Shown here piece after piece: positions 1-9,055 of a stretch of DNA of 41,197 nt; positions within the stretch are counted from its first letter, which is position 1, and each line of letters begins with the position of its first letter. The stretch spans positions 446 through 41,642 of the forward strand of contig PLZG01000059.1 of NCBI GenBank assembly GCA_003152075.1, read 5' to 3'. Under the pieces are notes generated by a model. That model was not told the DNA's origin and ran no database searches. It saw only the letters and a list, made by a program, of their open reading frames with translations. Source of the stretch: a candidate division FCPU426 bacterium (GTDB lineage Bacteria > Oederibacteriota > Muellerivitia > Muellerivitales > Muellerivitaceae). Both the position numbers and the translations under genes were made by a program.

Positions 1-575
1 CGATCGATCTGGCGGTCGCGATGAGGGACTTATCGGTATTCGCTAAGGATAGGGAAAAGGCCAACGTGATTTATCAGCGGCCCATAATGCCTTTCAAAAG
101 TAACCGCGATACTTTCCTCATGGAACTTGGCCACGCCCTTTTTGCAGGTTTGATAATTACCTACGCCCAAGGCATGGCGCTTTTAACCGCTGCCTCTGAC
201 AAATACGGGTATTTCCTTGATCTTGAAGCCGTGGCGCGAATTTGGCGGGGCGGTTGTATCATCCGAGCCGCATTGCTTGAGGACGTACGCGCGGCCTTTC
301 GTGCAAGTCCCAAACTTCCAAATTTACTTTTGGATCCCAATCTCTCACGCAAAGTAATGGAGCATCAAGAAGATTTACGGCGGATAGTTTGCCATGCAGC
401 CGAGTCAGGGGTGCCGGTCCCGGGACTGATGGTTTCTTTGGGTTATCTGGACGCCTACCGGAGTGCCTGGCAGCCTTCCAATCTTATCCAAGCGCAGCGC
501 GACTATTTCGGCGCCCACACTTATGAACGAATTGATGCCAAGGGGACCTTTCATACGGAATGGGAAAAGAAATGA
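1..575 (+). CDS. gnd: 6-phosphogluconate dehydrogenase, C-terminal part (cut by window start)
   Basis: The enzyme oxidatively decarboxylates 6-phosphogluconate to ribulose 5-phosphate with NADP+ or NAD+ in the cytoplasmic pentose phosphate pathway. Only the last ~190 residues are present; the reading frame is open from base 3, so the gene starts outside the window. The visible part is the all-helical C-terminal domain, with ALFAGLIITYAQGMALL, an ARIWRGGCIIRA segment and the late QAQRDYFGAHTYERID motif, which in this family contributes to the substrate site of the partner subunit. The C-terminus GTFHTEWEKK is normal, so the end is intact. It overlaps the zwf start by 4 bases (ATGA), pointing to translational coupling with the next pentose phosphate enzyme. 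Confidence 0.93.
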   Translation, partial: IDLAVAMRDLSVFAKDREKANVIYQRPIMPFKSNRDTFLMELGHALFAGLIITYAQGMALLTAASDKYGYFLDLEAVARIWRGGCIIRAALLEDVRAAFRASPKLPNLLLDPNLSRKVMEHQEDLRRIVCHAAESGVPVPGLMVSLGYLDAYRSAWQPSNLIQAQRDYFGAHTYERIDAKGTFHTEWEKK

Positions 576-2080
576 AAACCATGAAAAAGAAGGACCAACT
601 CGAACCGACGGTTTTCATCATTTTTGGCGGAGCGGGGGATTTGACCTGGCGGAAACTTGTGCCGGCCTTGTTTGACCTCTCCAAGGACCGGAGCATGCCA
701 GCTGATTTCGCAGTCATCGTGGTGGACCGCGTCATGTTAAGCGACGAAAAGCTTCGCGGGCGCCTCCACGATGGTGTCAAGAAATTCTCCCGCCAAAGAA
801 AGGTTAAAACTAGCCAATGGGCAGAGTTTGCAGGACATTTTCGCTACCAGCAAGGCGATTTCAAAAAGCTGGAAACATATAAGGGCCTGGGCGAACAATG
901 CGCAAAGTTGGAAAAAGAATGGGGCACCAAAGCCCATCGCATCTTTTACATGGCTACGCCGCCGAGCATGTTCGCCGAAATCCCGAAATACCTGGGCCAG
1001 GCCGGATTGGCGAGTGACCGGGAATGGGCGCGGATCGTGGTTGAAAAACCCATCGGTTATGACTTGAAATCCGCCCGCTCCCTGAATGCCATACTCGCCG
1101 CCAGTTTCCAGGAGTCCCAAATCTTCCGGATAGACCACTATTTGGGCAAGGAGACAGTGCAAAATATCCTTGCCTTCCGCTTTGCCAACCCGCTTTTCGA
1201 GCCAATTTGGAACCGGCGTTACGTGGATTACGTCACCATCACCGTAGCCGAGGAAGTGGGAATCGGGCACCGGGGGGGCTATTACGATCAGGCGGGGGCC
1301 TTGAGGGACATGGTGCAGAACCACCTCATGCAGTTGCTTTGCCTTGTCGCGATGGAACCAATGGTTTCCTTCAAGGCCGATGAGATCCGCAACAAAAAAG
1401 TGGACGTGCTCCATGCCGTGCGGCCGATCCGGCGCGAGGCAGTCCAAAAGTGCGCTGTGCGCGGACAGTATGGCCGGGGAACGCTTTTGGACAAAAAAAT
1501 GCGTGGTTACCGGCAGGAAGACGATATATCTCCCCATTCGAAAACCGAAACATTCGCGGCCCTCAATTTGTTCGTGGATAACTGGCGGTGGGAAGGTGTT
1601 CCTTTTTACCTGCGCACCGGCAAGCGCTTGCCCCGGCGGGTTTCGGAGGTGGTCATCCAATTCCGCGCGGTTCCGCATGAATCTTTCCCGCCCGAGTCCA
1701 AGCAGGATTGGCACCCCGCCCGGCTCGTCCTGTCAATACAGCCCGAGGAAGGCATTGTGATGGGTTTTCAAGCAAAGTATCCGGGGCCGAAGATGCTGCT
1801 GCGGCCGGTAGAAATGCGGTTTGCTTACCAGGACAGTTTCTCGGTTCCCTCACCTTATGCCTATGAGACATTGCTCTGGGATATCATGAAGAACGATGCG
1901 ACATTGTTCATGCGCGCCGACCAAATCGAGGCGGCCTGGCAAATTCTAATGCCGGTGCTGGACGTCTGGGCAAAATCAAAACCCCGAAATTTTCCCAATT
2001 ACACCGCAGGCAGTTGGGGCCCTCTGGCGGCAGAGGAGTTGCTCGCGCGCGAGGGCCACACCTGGGGGACCATCGAATGA
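572..2080 (+). CDS. zwf: Glucose-6-phosphate 1-dehydrogenase
   Basis: Oxidises glucose 6-phosphate to 6-phosphogluconolactone, making NADPH, as the first step of the oxidative pentose phosphate pathway. About 502 residues, the usual length. The Rossmann nucleotide motif FGGAGDLTWRKL is near the N-terminus, an EKPIGYD motif follows, and the substrate-binding RIDHYLGKE signature is near residue 185. The C-terminal half carries YLRTGKRLP, also typical. ATGs lie in frame at 560, 572 and 581. I chose 572 because it overlaps the gnd stop as ATGA and has a purine-rich stretch just upstream, but 560 or 581 cannot be excluded. The 3' end again overlaps the following kinase as ATGA. Confidence 0.95.
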   Translation: MKTMKKKDQLEPTVFIIFGGAGDLTWRKLVPALFDLSKDRSMPADFAVIVVDRVMLSDEKLRGRLHDGVKKFSRQRKVKTSQWAEFAGHFRYQQGDFKKLETYKGLGEQCAKLEKEWGTKAHRIFYMATPPSMFAEIPKYLGQAGLASDREWARIVVEKPIGYDLKSARSLNAILAASFQESQIFRIDHYLGKETVQNILAFRFANPLFEPIWNRRYVDYVTITVAEEVGIGHRGGYYDQAGALRDMVQNHLMQLLCLVAMEPMVSFKADEIRNKKVDVLHAVRPIRREAVQKCAVRGQYGRGTLLDKKMRGYRQEDDISPHSKTETFAALNLFVDNWRWEGVPFYLRTGKRLPRRVSEVVIQFRAVPHESFPPESKQDWHPARLVLSIQPEEGIVMGFQAKYPGPKMLLRPVEMRFAYQDSFSVPSPYAYETLLWDIMKNDATLFMRADQIEAAWQILMPVLDVWAKSKPRNFPNYTAGSWGPLAAEELLAREGHTWGTIE

Positions 2081-2763
2081 AAATCCTAATCCTGGACGTG
2101 GGCGGCACGCATGTGAAGATCTTGGCCACGGGTCATCAGGAGAAGATTGAATTCCCATCTGGCCCGAAAATGACTCCCGTGAAGATGGTGGCCAAAGTGA
2201 AAGAAGCCACAGCCGGTTGGAAATATGACGCCGTCTCCATCGGCTATCCCGGGGCGGTAGTCCATGGCCGTCCCCTGGTTGAACCGCTCCACCTGGGATC
2301 GGGCTGGGTGGGTTTTGATTTTAAAAAGGCCTTCGACCGGCCGGTGAAAATTGTTAATGACGCGGCCATGCAAGCGCTTGGCAGTTATGAAGGGGGTCGG
2401 ATGCTATTCCTTGGTTTGGGAACAGGCCTTGGCTCGGCGATGATCGTGGATAACGTGCTGGAGCCAATGGAACTGGCACACTTGCCTTATAAGAAGGGCC
2501 GGACTTATGAAGACTATGTGGGGAACGTTGGATTAAAACGCCAGGGGAAAAAGAAATGGCGTCATCAGGTGAACAAGGTCGCCCAGCAACTCAAGACTGC
2601 GTTACAAGCCGATTATGTGGTGCTAGGAGGAGGCAATGCCAGGCTACTTAAGAAACTTTCGTCCGGCACACGCCTGGGAAACAATTCCAACGCCTTCAGA
2701 GGCGGATATAGGCTTTGGGACAAGCTTTATGTCGATTCAGCCCATCAGCGGTTCGTGCATTAA
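2077..2763 (+). CDS. ppgK: ROK-family glucokinase, polyphosphate-glucokinase-like
   Basis: Probable kinase phosphorylating glucose to glucose 6-phosphate, the substrate of the preceding Zwf. The protein is ~228 residues and opens with the phosphate-binding motif ILDVGGTHVKIL. It continues with SIGYPGAVVHG, the catalytic-Asp motif VNDAAMQALGSYEG, FLGLGTGLGSAM, and a C-terminal VLGGGNA. These and the short length match the polyphosphate glucokinase branch of the ROK family, which uses polyphosphate (and often ATP) as donor. Donor specificity is inferred from family resemblance only. The ATG at 2077 overlaps the zwf stop (ATGA); a longer in-frame extension back to 2014 lies inside zwf and is unlikely. 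Glucose is plausibly supplied by the GH15 enzyme two genes downstream. Confidence 0.85.
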   Translation: MKILILDVGGTHVKILATGHQEKIEFPSGPKMTPVKMVAKVKEATAGWKYDAVSIGYPGAVVHGRPLVEPLHLGSGWVGFDFKKAFDRPVKIVNDAAMQALGSYEGGRMLFLGLGTGLGSAMIVDNVLEPMELAHLPYKKGRTYEDYVGNVGLKRQGKKKWRHQVNKVAQQLKTALQADYVVLGGGNARLLKKLSSGTRLGNNSNAFRGGYRLWDKLYVDSAHQRFVH

Positions 2764-2766
2764 ACC

Positions 2767-3507
2767 GTGAAAAGGAAAAAAAACCTGGCCCCGGTTCCAG
2801 CCAAGACTGTTTTTCTTTTCGACGTTGACAACACCCTGCTGGACAATGACCGCGTTACGGCGGACCTTAAGCATCACCTGGAAAAGGAGGTCGGACTTGA
2901 AGGGTCGCGGTCCTATTGGAACATCTTTGAAGGGTTGCGGAATAAGCTCGGTTACGCCGATTATTTGGGCGCGCTCCAACGCTACCGGGTCGAGAACCCG
3001 CGCGACCCGCGTCTCATCGCCGTCTCCCGTTTCTTGATCGATTATCCTTTCGCGAAGCGCCTGTTTCCGGACTCGCTCAAAGTCCTCCACCGGGTGGAAC
3101 GATGGGGCCCGACCGTGCTCCTTTCCGATGGGGACGTGGTTTTTCAGCCGCGAAAGCTTGAGCGATCGGGACTATCCGAGGCGGTACACCGCAAGGTCTT
3201 GATTTACGTGCGCAAGGACCGACAGTTAGGCGACGTCGAGCGACGTTTCCCGGCGGATCATTACGTGATGGTGGATGACAAGGTACGCATTCTGGCCGCC
3301 GTTAAAAAAAACTGGGGGCGGAAGGTGACGACAATATTCGTTCGCCAAGGGCACTATGCGTTGGACAAGAAAATTCTTACCACCTATCCGCCCGCCGACG
3401 TGAGCATCGGGCGTATCGGAGCATTGTTGGATCTCGATCTCATCAAATTCACGATAGGGGCGAAGATAGCCCGGGAAAGGGAGATTGACAGATATGAATC
3501 CAAATGA
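2767..3507 (+). CDS. HAD-superfamily hydrolase
   Basis: A 246-residue haloacid-dehalogenase-type phosphatase. Motif I is FDVDNTLLDND (nucleophile and general acid Asp), motif II is LLSDGD and motif IV is VMVDDK. A helical cap-like insertion with a YADYLGALQRYR segment sits between motifs I and II. The substrate is not evident. Its place between a glucokinase and a glucoamylase suggests a sugar phosphate or a housecleaning role, but that is inference. The start is GTG, three bases after the ppgK stop. The end overlaps the GH15 gene by 14 bases, so it is part of the same transcript. Confidence 0.82.
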   Translation: MKRKKNLAPVPAKTVFLFDVDNTLLDNDRVTADLKHHLEKEVGLEGSRSYWNIFEGLRNKLGYADYLGALQRYRVENPRDPRLIAVSRFLIDYPFAKRLFPDSLKVLHRVERWGPTVLLSDGDVVFQPRKLERSGLSEAVHRKVLIYVRKDRQLGDVERRFPADHYVMVDDKVRILAAVKKNWGRKVTTIFVRQGHYALDKKILTTYPPADVSIGRIGALLDLDLIKFTIGAKIAREREIDRYESK

Positions 3508-5899
3508 CAATTCCACCGCGTTCGGTGCTCCCGGAATTGAACCGCGTTGGACGTCCAGCGCTAAGGAAGGACTGGGCACCGCCTATCACACCAGCTGCCG
3601 GGTCTGGTTCACGCTTAGCCACGGCATTGTCAATGAAATCTACTTCCCGACCGTCGACCAGCCGAACACGCGGGATTTCCAGTTCCTGATTAGTGATGGT
3701 GAAACCTTTTGCCACGAGGAAAAGCGAGATTTAGATCATCAGATCGAATACCCAGAAAAGGATTGTGTTTTCTACCGCCTCACCAACTCGGACCTCAAGG
3801 GACGCTATCGGCTGATCAAACAAGTCCTCACCGATCCCCACAAGTCTGTGATCCTCGTGCATACCAAGCTCGAAGTGCTCGATCCATCCTTGCGCGGAAA
3901 ATTAAAACTATACGCATTGATCGCCCCACACTTGGCCCGACATGGGGCGGGCAACTCCGGATGTTGTTCCCAAATCAGCGGCCTCAAGCTTCTTCACGCC
4001 CAACGGGATGACACCCATTTGGTAATGGGATGCAGTGTGGATTTTTCCCGCCGCTCGGTTGGGTATGTGGGTGCGAGCGACGGCTGGCGGGACTTGATGG
4101 ATAATTACAAGATGGATTGGGAGTTTAACCGGGCAGAAAACGGGAATATCGCACTGACCGGCGAAATCAACCTGGGGGACAAGGATGAATTTACCATCGG
4201 AATCGCCCTGGGCCGGAGTTACCAGAGCACCGTCACGAATTTGCTTCAATCGCTGGCCGAGTCTTTTGACTCAAAGCGCGAAAGTTACGTCCGCCAGTGG
4301 CGGCAAACGGTGGCCAAGCCAGAATTCGATTTTGCAACGCTTACGTTCGATGGGGGACATTTGTACCGATTAAGCCGCTGCGTGCTGCTCGCGCACGAAG
4401 ACAAGAATTTCGAGGGCGCGCTCGTGGCGTCCATGAGTATCCCCTGGGGTGAGACCAAAAACGACGATGATTTGGGGGGCTATCACCTGGTTTGGACGCG
4501 CGATTTGGTACAAAGCGCGAGCGCCTTGCTGGCCTCGGGCCAGACTGGAACCCCGCTTCGCGCCTTAATTTGGCTGGCCTCGGTCCAGCACACGGATGGC
4601 AGTTTCCCCCAAAACAGCTGGATTAACGGCACCGCCTATTGGTCGGGTTTGCAATTGGATGAAATCGCTGTTCCTATCCTGCTGGCCTGGCGTTTACAAC
4701 GAGAAGGGGTCGACCTCGGTCTGTTCGAGCCCTGCGTTATGATTTTGCGGGCGGCAGCCTACCTTATTCGGCAAGGGCCGGTCACCGCCCAGGAACGCTG
4801 GGAGGAAAACTCCGGTTACTCACCCTCGACACTCGCCACGATCATCGCCGGACTGGTTTGCGCCGCCGAATTTTCCAAAAAGGCATCCCACCCGGCCACG
4901 ACGGATTTTATTTACGCCTATGCGGACTGGCTGGCCTCCCATATCGAGGACTGGACCACCACGACTCGTGGCGAATTGGTCGGGGGCTTGCCGCGCCACT
5001 ATATCCGCCTCAACCCGGCGGATCCGGAGGCGCCGGACCCGCACACCGATCCGAATACGACAATGATCCAAATCAAAAACGGTGGCGGGCTCTATCCAGC
5101 AAGGAATGTGGTTGGCGGCGACTTTCTCCAGCTTGTGCGGCTGGGCATCCGTTCGGCGGACCATCCCCTCGTGCGGGATTCGATCGCGGTTGTTGACCAT
5201 CTGCTTAAACATGACCTGCCGCAGGGCCCGGGCTGGCGCCGTTACAACCACGATGGCTACGGGCAAAAAGAAGACGGAAGCGCTTATGATGGCACGGGCA
5301 TCGGCCGTTGCTGGCCGATTTTGACGGGCGAACGGGGCCATTACGAGCTAGCGGCGGGTCGGGACCCCAAGCCTTTTATTTACGCGATGGAAAAGTTTGC
5401 CAACAAAGGCGGCATGCTCAGCGAGCAGTTGTGGGACGCGGATGACCTGCCGGAAAAGGAATTAAGACGCGGCGGACCCACCGGCGCCGCCATGCCGCTT
5501 TGCTGGTCTCACGCGGAATATATCTCCCTCGTGCGCAGTACCCACGACGGGGTGTGTTTTGACCGAGTTGAACCGGCTTTTCAGCGCTATGTTGTCAACC
5601 CTGTAAAGAATCCGCGGGAAATGTGGAGCGTAAGGCACCCGATCCGCCAAATGGCGGCTGGAAAACTACTGCGCTTGATCATCACGGCGGATGTCACCAT
5701 CGTCTGGTCCGTCGATAACTGGGCCACCACCCAGAAGACGGAACCCGCCCACATCAAGGTGTTGGATCTGTGGTTCGCCGATCTTCCCACGGAGAGCCGT
5801 CCGGAAGGTTCCGTTGTCGAGTTCACTTTTTTCTGGAAAGAGGCCCAACGCTGGGAAAGCAAGAATTATTCAATTGTTGTCGGGGGAACCCATGAATGA
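3494..5899 (+). CDS. Glycoside hydrolase family 15 (glucoamylase / glucan 1,4-alpha-glucosidase)
   Basis: Releases glucose from the non-reducing ends of alpha-1,4-glucans such as glycogen or maltodextrin. About 801 residues, the size of prokaryotic two-domain glucoamylases. The N-terminal beta-sandwich half begins with GLGTAYHTSCRVWFTLSHG. The (alpha/alpha)6 barrel follows, with VWTRDLVQSA near residue 333. Two glutamates, one in RWEENSGYSPS (near residue 436) and one in LSEQLWD (near residue 643), match the family's general acid and base in position. No signal peptide is visible, so it probably acts on internal storage glucan. The ATG at 3494 is preferred to an upstream TTG. Its stop overlaps the coxB start, tying glucan breakdown to the oxidase genes. 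Confidence 0.92.
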   Translation: MNPNDNSTAFGAPGIEPRWTSSAKEGLGTAYHTSCRVWFTLSHGIVNEIYFPTVDQPNTRDFQFLISDGETFCHEEKRDLDHQIEYPEKDCVFYRLTNSDLKGRYRLIKQVLTDPHKSVILVHTKLEVLDPSLRGKLKLYALIAPHLARHGAGNSGCCSQISGLKLLHAQRDDTHLVMGCSVDFSRRSVGYVGASDGWRDLMDNYKMDWEFNRAENGNIALTGEINLGDKDEFTIGIALGRSYQSTVTNLLQSLAESFDSKRESYVRQWRQTVAKPEFDFATLTFDGGHLYRLSRCVLLAHEDKNFEGALVASMSIPWGETKNDDDLGGYHLVWTRDLVQSASALLASGQTGTPLRALIWLASVQHTDGSFPQNSWINGTAYWSGLQLDEIAVPILLAWRLQREGVDLGLFEPCVMILRAAAYLIRQGPVTAQERWEENSGYSPSTLATIIAGLVCAAEFSKKASHPATTDFIYAYADWLASHIEDWTTTTRGELVGGLPRHYIRLNPADPEAPDPHTDPNTTMIQIKNGGGLYPARNVVGGDFLQLVRLGIRSADHPLVRDSIAVVDHLLKHDLPQGPGWRRYNHDGYGQKEDGSAYDGTGIGRCWPILTGERGHYELAAGRDPKPFIYAMEKFANKGGMLSEQLWDADDLPEKELRRGGPTGAAMPLCWSHAEYISLVRSTHDGVCFDRVEPAFQRYVVNPVKNPREMWSVRHPIRQMAAGKLLRLIITADVTIVWSVDNWATTQKTEPAHIKVLDLWFADLPTESRPEGSVVEFTFFWKEAQRWESKNYSIVVGGTHE

Positions 5900-6827
5900 A
5901 GCCCTCAATTCCGTCTTTCATTCCGAATCCCCGCAGGCGGAGGTCATTTCCGGATTGTTCATCCTTGTGTTAATTGTTTGCGCGGTCATTCTTCTTATTG
6001 TGGCCGCCATGATTTTTTCGAGCCTAGCTCGTTTCCGTCATAAGCCCGGTGGGTTGGACCCAAAACCCCGCCACGGGAATTGGAAACTGGAAACGGCGTG
6101 GACGGTTATCCCTTTCCTGATTCTTATTTGGTTTCTTACACTCACCGCTAAGGGTATGAAAGAGTCGAATCCCCCCTCGGACCAAAAGCCAGATCTTCTC
6201 GTCATTAGCCACCAATGGTGGTGGGAGGCGCGGTACCCACAATCGGGGGTCCTAACGGCCAACGAAATCCATATACCGGTTGGGGTCCGGTGGTTGGTCG
6301 GGTTGGAATCGGCGGACGTCATCCATGATTTTTGGGTACCTCGGTTGGCGCCGAAAATGGACGTCGTTCCCGGGCACCCGAACCGTCTTTGGCTGGAAGC
6401 GGATAAACCGGGAAATTATCTTGGAACCTGCGCGGAATTCTGCGGAGCCCAGCACGCCCAAATGCACTTCCTGATCATTGCCCAGAGCCCTCCTGAATTC
6501 GAGGCCTGGGTGGAAAAGCAGGGGAAGCCCCCCCCCCGGGGGTTGACCGAAGGGGAGCAAAAAGGCTCCCGGCTCTTTCAATCCATGACCTGCGTCAACT
6601 GCCACACCGTCAACGGAACCCCGGCGAAGGGCCAAGCGGCCCCTGACCTGACACACTTTGCGAGCCGGCAAACAATAGGCGCTGTTATTCTCCCGAACAC
6701 ACCGGAAAACCTTGCGCGATGGCTTAAAAATCCCCAGGCCGTCAAACCCGCCATCCTGATGCCCGACTTTAAACTAACCGATGCCCAAGTCTCCGGTTTG
6801 ACATCCTATCTGGAATCGCTGAAATGA
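5892..6827 (+). CDS. coxB: Cytochrome c oxidase subunit II with fused cytochrome c (caa3 type)
   Basis: Electron-entry subunit of an aa3-type oxidase, 311 residues. Two N-terminal membrane helices (around residues 20-45 and 70-95) are followed by the periplasmic cupredoxin domain with SHQWWWEARYP and the CuA ligand motif CAEFCGAQHAQM. A C-terminal cytochrome c domain carries CVNCH as the haem c site, with MPDF near the end as a likely axial Met region. This CuA plus c-haem layout is diagnostic of caa3 oxidases. The start is the ATG in an ATGAATGA overlap with the GH15 stop; a longer frame back to 5691 lies inside GH15 and was not used. No cleavable signal is obvious. Confidence 0.95.
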   Translation: MNEALNSVFHSESPQAEVISGLFILVLIVCAVILLIVAAMIFSSLARFRHKPGGLDPKPRHGNWKLETAWTVIPFLILIWFLTLTAKGMKESNPPSDQKPDLLVISHQWWWEARYPQSGVLTANEIHIPVGVRWLVGLESADVIHDFWVPRLAPKMDVVPGHPNRLWLEADKPGNYLGTCAEFCGAQHAQMHFLIIAQSPPEFEAWVEKQGKPPPRGLTEGEQKGSRLFQSMTCVNCHTVNGTPAKGQAAPDLTHFASRQTIGAVILPNTPENLARWLKNPQAVKPAILMPDFKLTDAQVSGLTSYLESLK

Positions 6828-9055
6828 AAGGAACCACTTCCCACCCGCCCTCGATCGAAATTTTCCACGCTCAAAAGGCGGGGGAGGGTTTTTTCAGCTG
6901 GGTGGCAACGGTTGATCACAAGCGGATCGGTATCCTTTACTTGCTGACCGCCTTCTTTTTTTTCGGTGTGGGCGGGCTTGAAGCGCTGGTGATGCGCGTC
7001 CAATTGGCCAAACCCAACAATACCTTACTTTCGCCCGACGCCTACAACCAGCTTTTCACCATGCATGGAACCACCATGATCTTTCTGGTAGTGATGCCGA
7101 CCCTGATCGGTTTGGCCAATTATTTTGTTCCCCTGATGATCGGCGCCAGGGACATGGCTTTTCCCCGGTTGAACGCCATGAGCTACTGGTTTCTTCCTTT
7201 TGGCGGGTTGCTTTTACACTTCAGTCTTTTGGCGGGGGGGGCGCCTTCGGTTGGATGGTTCAGCTACGCCCCCTTAAGCGAGACACCCTTTGCCCCCAGC
7301 CCCGGCGTTGACTATTGGATATTGGCCTTGTTCGCATTGGGAATCGGCTCCATATCCACTTCCATCAACCTGATCGCGACCGTCCTGGCCCTTCGCGCGC
7401 CGGGAATGTCCATCCGCCGCCTGCCTTTGTTCGCCTGGATGGTTTTCGTCAATTCTTTCCTGCTCATAATGGCCCTTCCGGCCTTGAACGCCGCCATCAT
7501 CATGCTGTTCATCGACCGCCAGCTGGAGGCCCATTTTTTCCTGCCCTCCCACGGAGGTTCGGCCATCCTCTGGCAGCATTTCTTTTGGACTTTCGGGCAT
7601 CCCGAGGTTTATATCATGGTCCTTCCCGCTTTCGGGATCATCTCGGAAGTCATCCCGGTTTTCGCCCGAAAGCCCATTTTCGGCTACGAGTTCGTGGCCG
7701 CTTCCACCGTGGCCATCGCCATCCTCAGTTTCGGCGTCTGGGCACACCACATGTTCGCCGTGGGGCTGGGCCAGCCCATGGACCTCTTTTTCGCGGCCTC
7801 CAGCATGATGATCGCCGTTCCCACGGGGGTGAAGATTTTCAATTGGAGCGCGACCCTTTGGGGTGGATCCATCCACTTGACCACTTCCATGCTCTTCGCG
7901 GTGGCTTTCCTTTTACAGTTCACCCTTGGGGGTTTGAGCGGAGTGACCTTCGCGGTAGTGCCAATCGATTGGCAAGTCACCGACACCTACTACTTGGTTG
8001 CTCATTTCCATTACGTCCTATTTGGCGGTTCTTTTTTCGGGGTTTTTGCCGGACTTTATTACTGGTTCCCCAAGATGACCGGGCGCCTCCTGTCCGAATC
8101 CATTGGAAAAGTTCATTTCTGGCTGACGGTGATCGGTTTTAATATGGCGTTTTTCGTCCAACATTTTTTAGGGCTCATGGGGATGACCCGGCGGGTTTAT
8201 ACCTATCCCGATTATCCCGGCTGGGGTCTTTTAAACATGGTCTCCACTATCGGGGCATTTATCCTGGGATTGTCGGTGTTGGTATTGGTTTGGAATATGG
8301 CCGTCAGCCTGCGCCGGGGGACTCCGGCGGGAGACAACCCCTGGAACGCCTGGACTCTCGAATGGGCCGCATCGTCGCCACCCGCGGAACATAATTTCGA
8401 CCAGCTTCCGCCCATCCAAGGACGCCGACCCCTTTGGGACCTTGCCCATCCGGAGAATCCCGATGAACCAGAGGCATCGGGTGGGGAACCTGAATCGAAG
8501 AGGTCAGATAGAAACAAGACCGGCATGATGTGTTTTATCGCTTCGGAGGCTTTTTTCTTCATCATGCTCCTGATCGCTTACATATTTTATAATTTTTCAC
8601 AACACCCGAACCCTGGCGCCCAATGGCTGAATCCCTTGAAAACCGGCATCTTTACTTTTTGTCTATTGGCAAGCAGTTTCACTTTTTGGCGGGCGGAAAA
8701 AAGGTTGGGGGCCAAGGACCACACCGGTTTTCTCGTTTGGCTGTTAGCCACTCTGGCTCTTGGAGGCGTCTTCCTGGTGGGCCAGGGCATGGAGTATTTT
8801 GAACTTTTCCTAAAAGGCCTGAGAGCCGGTACTAATCTCTTCAGCGCTTCTTTTTTTATGGTAACGGGCCTGCACGGGCTCCATGTCTTGGTCGGCTTGA
8901 TATGGCTTTTGATCGTCTTAGGGTTTGCCCTGGCCGGTGATTTCAAAACAGGAAAGACCGAATCGGTTAAGACCATGGGCTTCTATTGGCATTTTGTGGA
9001 CGTGGTTTGGATTGTGGTCTTTACGGCCATTTACCTGGTGGGGCCTGTGTCATGA
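6824..9055 (+). CDS. coxA: Cytochrome c oxidase subunit I fused to subunit III
   Basis: Catalytic subunit of the oxidase, 743 residues, reducing O2 to water and pumping protons. The subunit I part (about residues 1-560) starts with WVATVDHKRIGILY. It has FTMHGTTMIF (haem a ligand region), WTFGHPEVYIMVLP (CuB His, the cross-linked Tyr, and the Glu of A1-type oxidases), WAHHMF (two CuB His) and AHFHYVLFGG (haem a3 and a ligands). After a hydrophilic linker (about 505-560), a subunit III part continues with FIASEAFFFIMLLIAYIFY, TGLHGLHVL and WHFVDVVWIVVF. A I-III fusion is known in some caa3 enzymes. It overlaps coxB and ctaG by ATGA. Confidence 0.95.
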   Translation: MKGTTSHPPSIEIFHAQKAGEGFFSWVATVDHKRIGILYLLTAFFFFGVGGLEALVMRVQLAKPNNTLLSPDAYNQLFTMHGTTMIFLVVMPTLIGLANYFVPLMIGARDMAFPRLNAMSYWFLPFGGLLLHFSLLAGGAPSVGWFSYAPLSETPFAPSPGVDYWILALFALGIGSISTSINLIATVLALRAPGMSIRRLPLFAWMVFVNSFLLIMALPALNAAIIMLFIDRQLEAHFFLPSHGGSAILWQHFFWTFGHPEVYIMVLPAFGIISEVIPVFARKPIFGYEFVAASTVAIAILSFGVWAHHMFAVGLGQPMDLFFAASSMMIAVPTGVKIFNWSATLWGGSIHLTTSMLFAVAFLLQFTLGGLSGVTFAVVPIDWQVTDTYYLVAHFHYVLFGGSFFGVFAGLYYWFPKMTGRLLSESIGKVHFWLTVIGFNMAFFVQHFLGLMGMTRRVYTYPDYPGWGLLNMVSTIGAFILGLSVLVLVWNMAVSLRRGTPAGDNPWNAWTLEWAASSPPAEHNFDQLPPIQGRRPLWDLAHPENPDEPEASGGEPESKRSDRNKTGMMCFIASEAFFFIMLLIAYIFYNFSQHPNPGAQWLNPLKTGIFTFCLLASSFTFWRAEKRLGAKDHTGFLVWLLATLALGGVFLVGQGMEYFELFLKGLRAGTNLFSASFFMVTGLHGLHVLVGLIWLLIVLGFALAGDFKTGKTESVKTMGFYWHFVDVVWIVVFTAIYLVGPVS

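Noticed and set aside
737-1714. Long leftward frame (325 codons) opposite zwf
   Set aside because: It lies entirely antisense to a clear zwf with intact motifs, and its product matches no family.
7274-7876. Leftward 200-codon frame opposite coxA
   Set aside because: The product is low-complexity and antisense to conserved oxidase helices; a shadow of codon bias.
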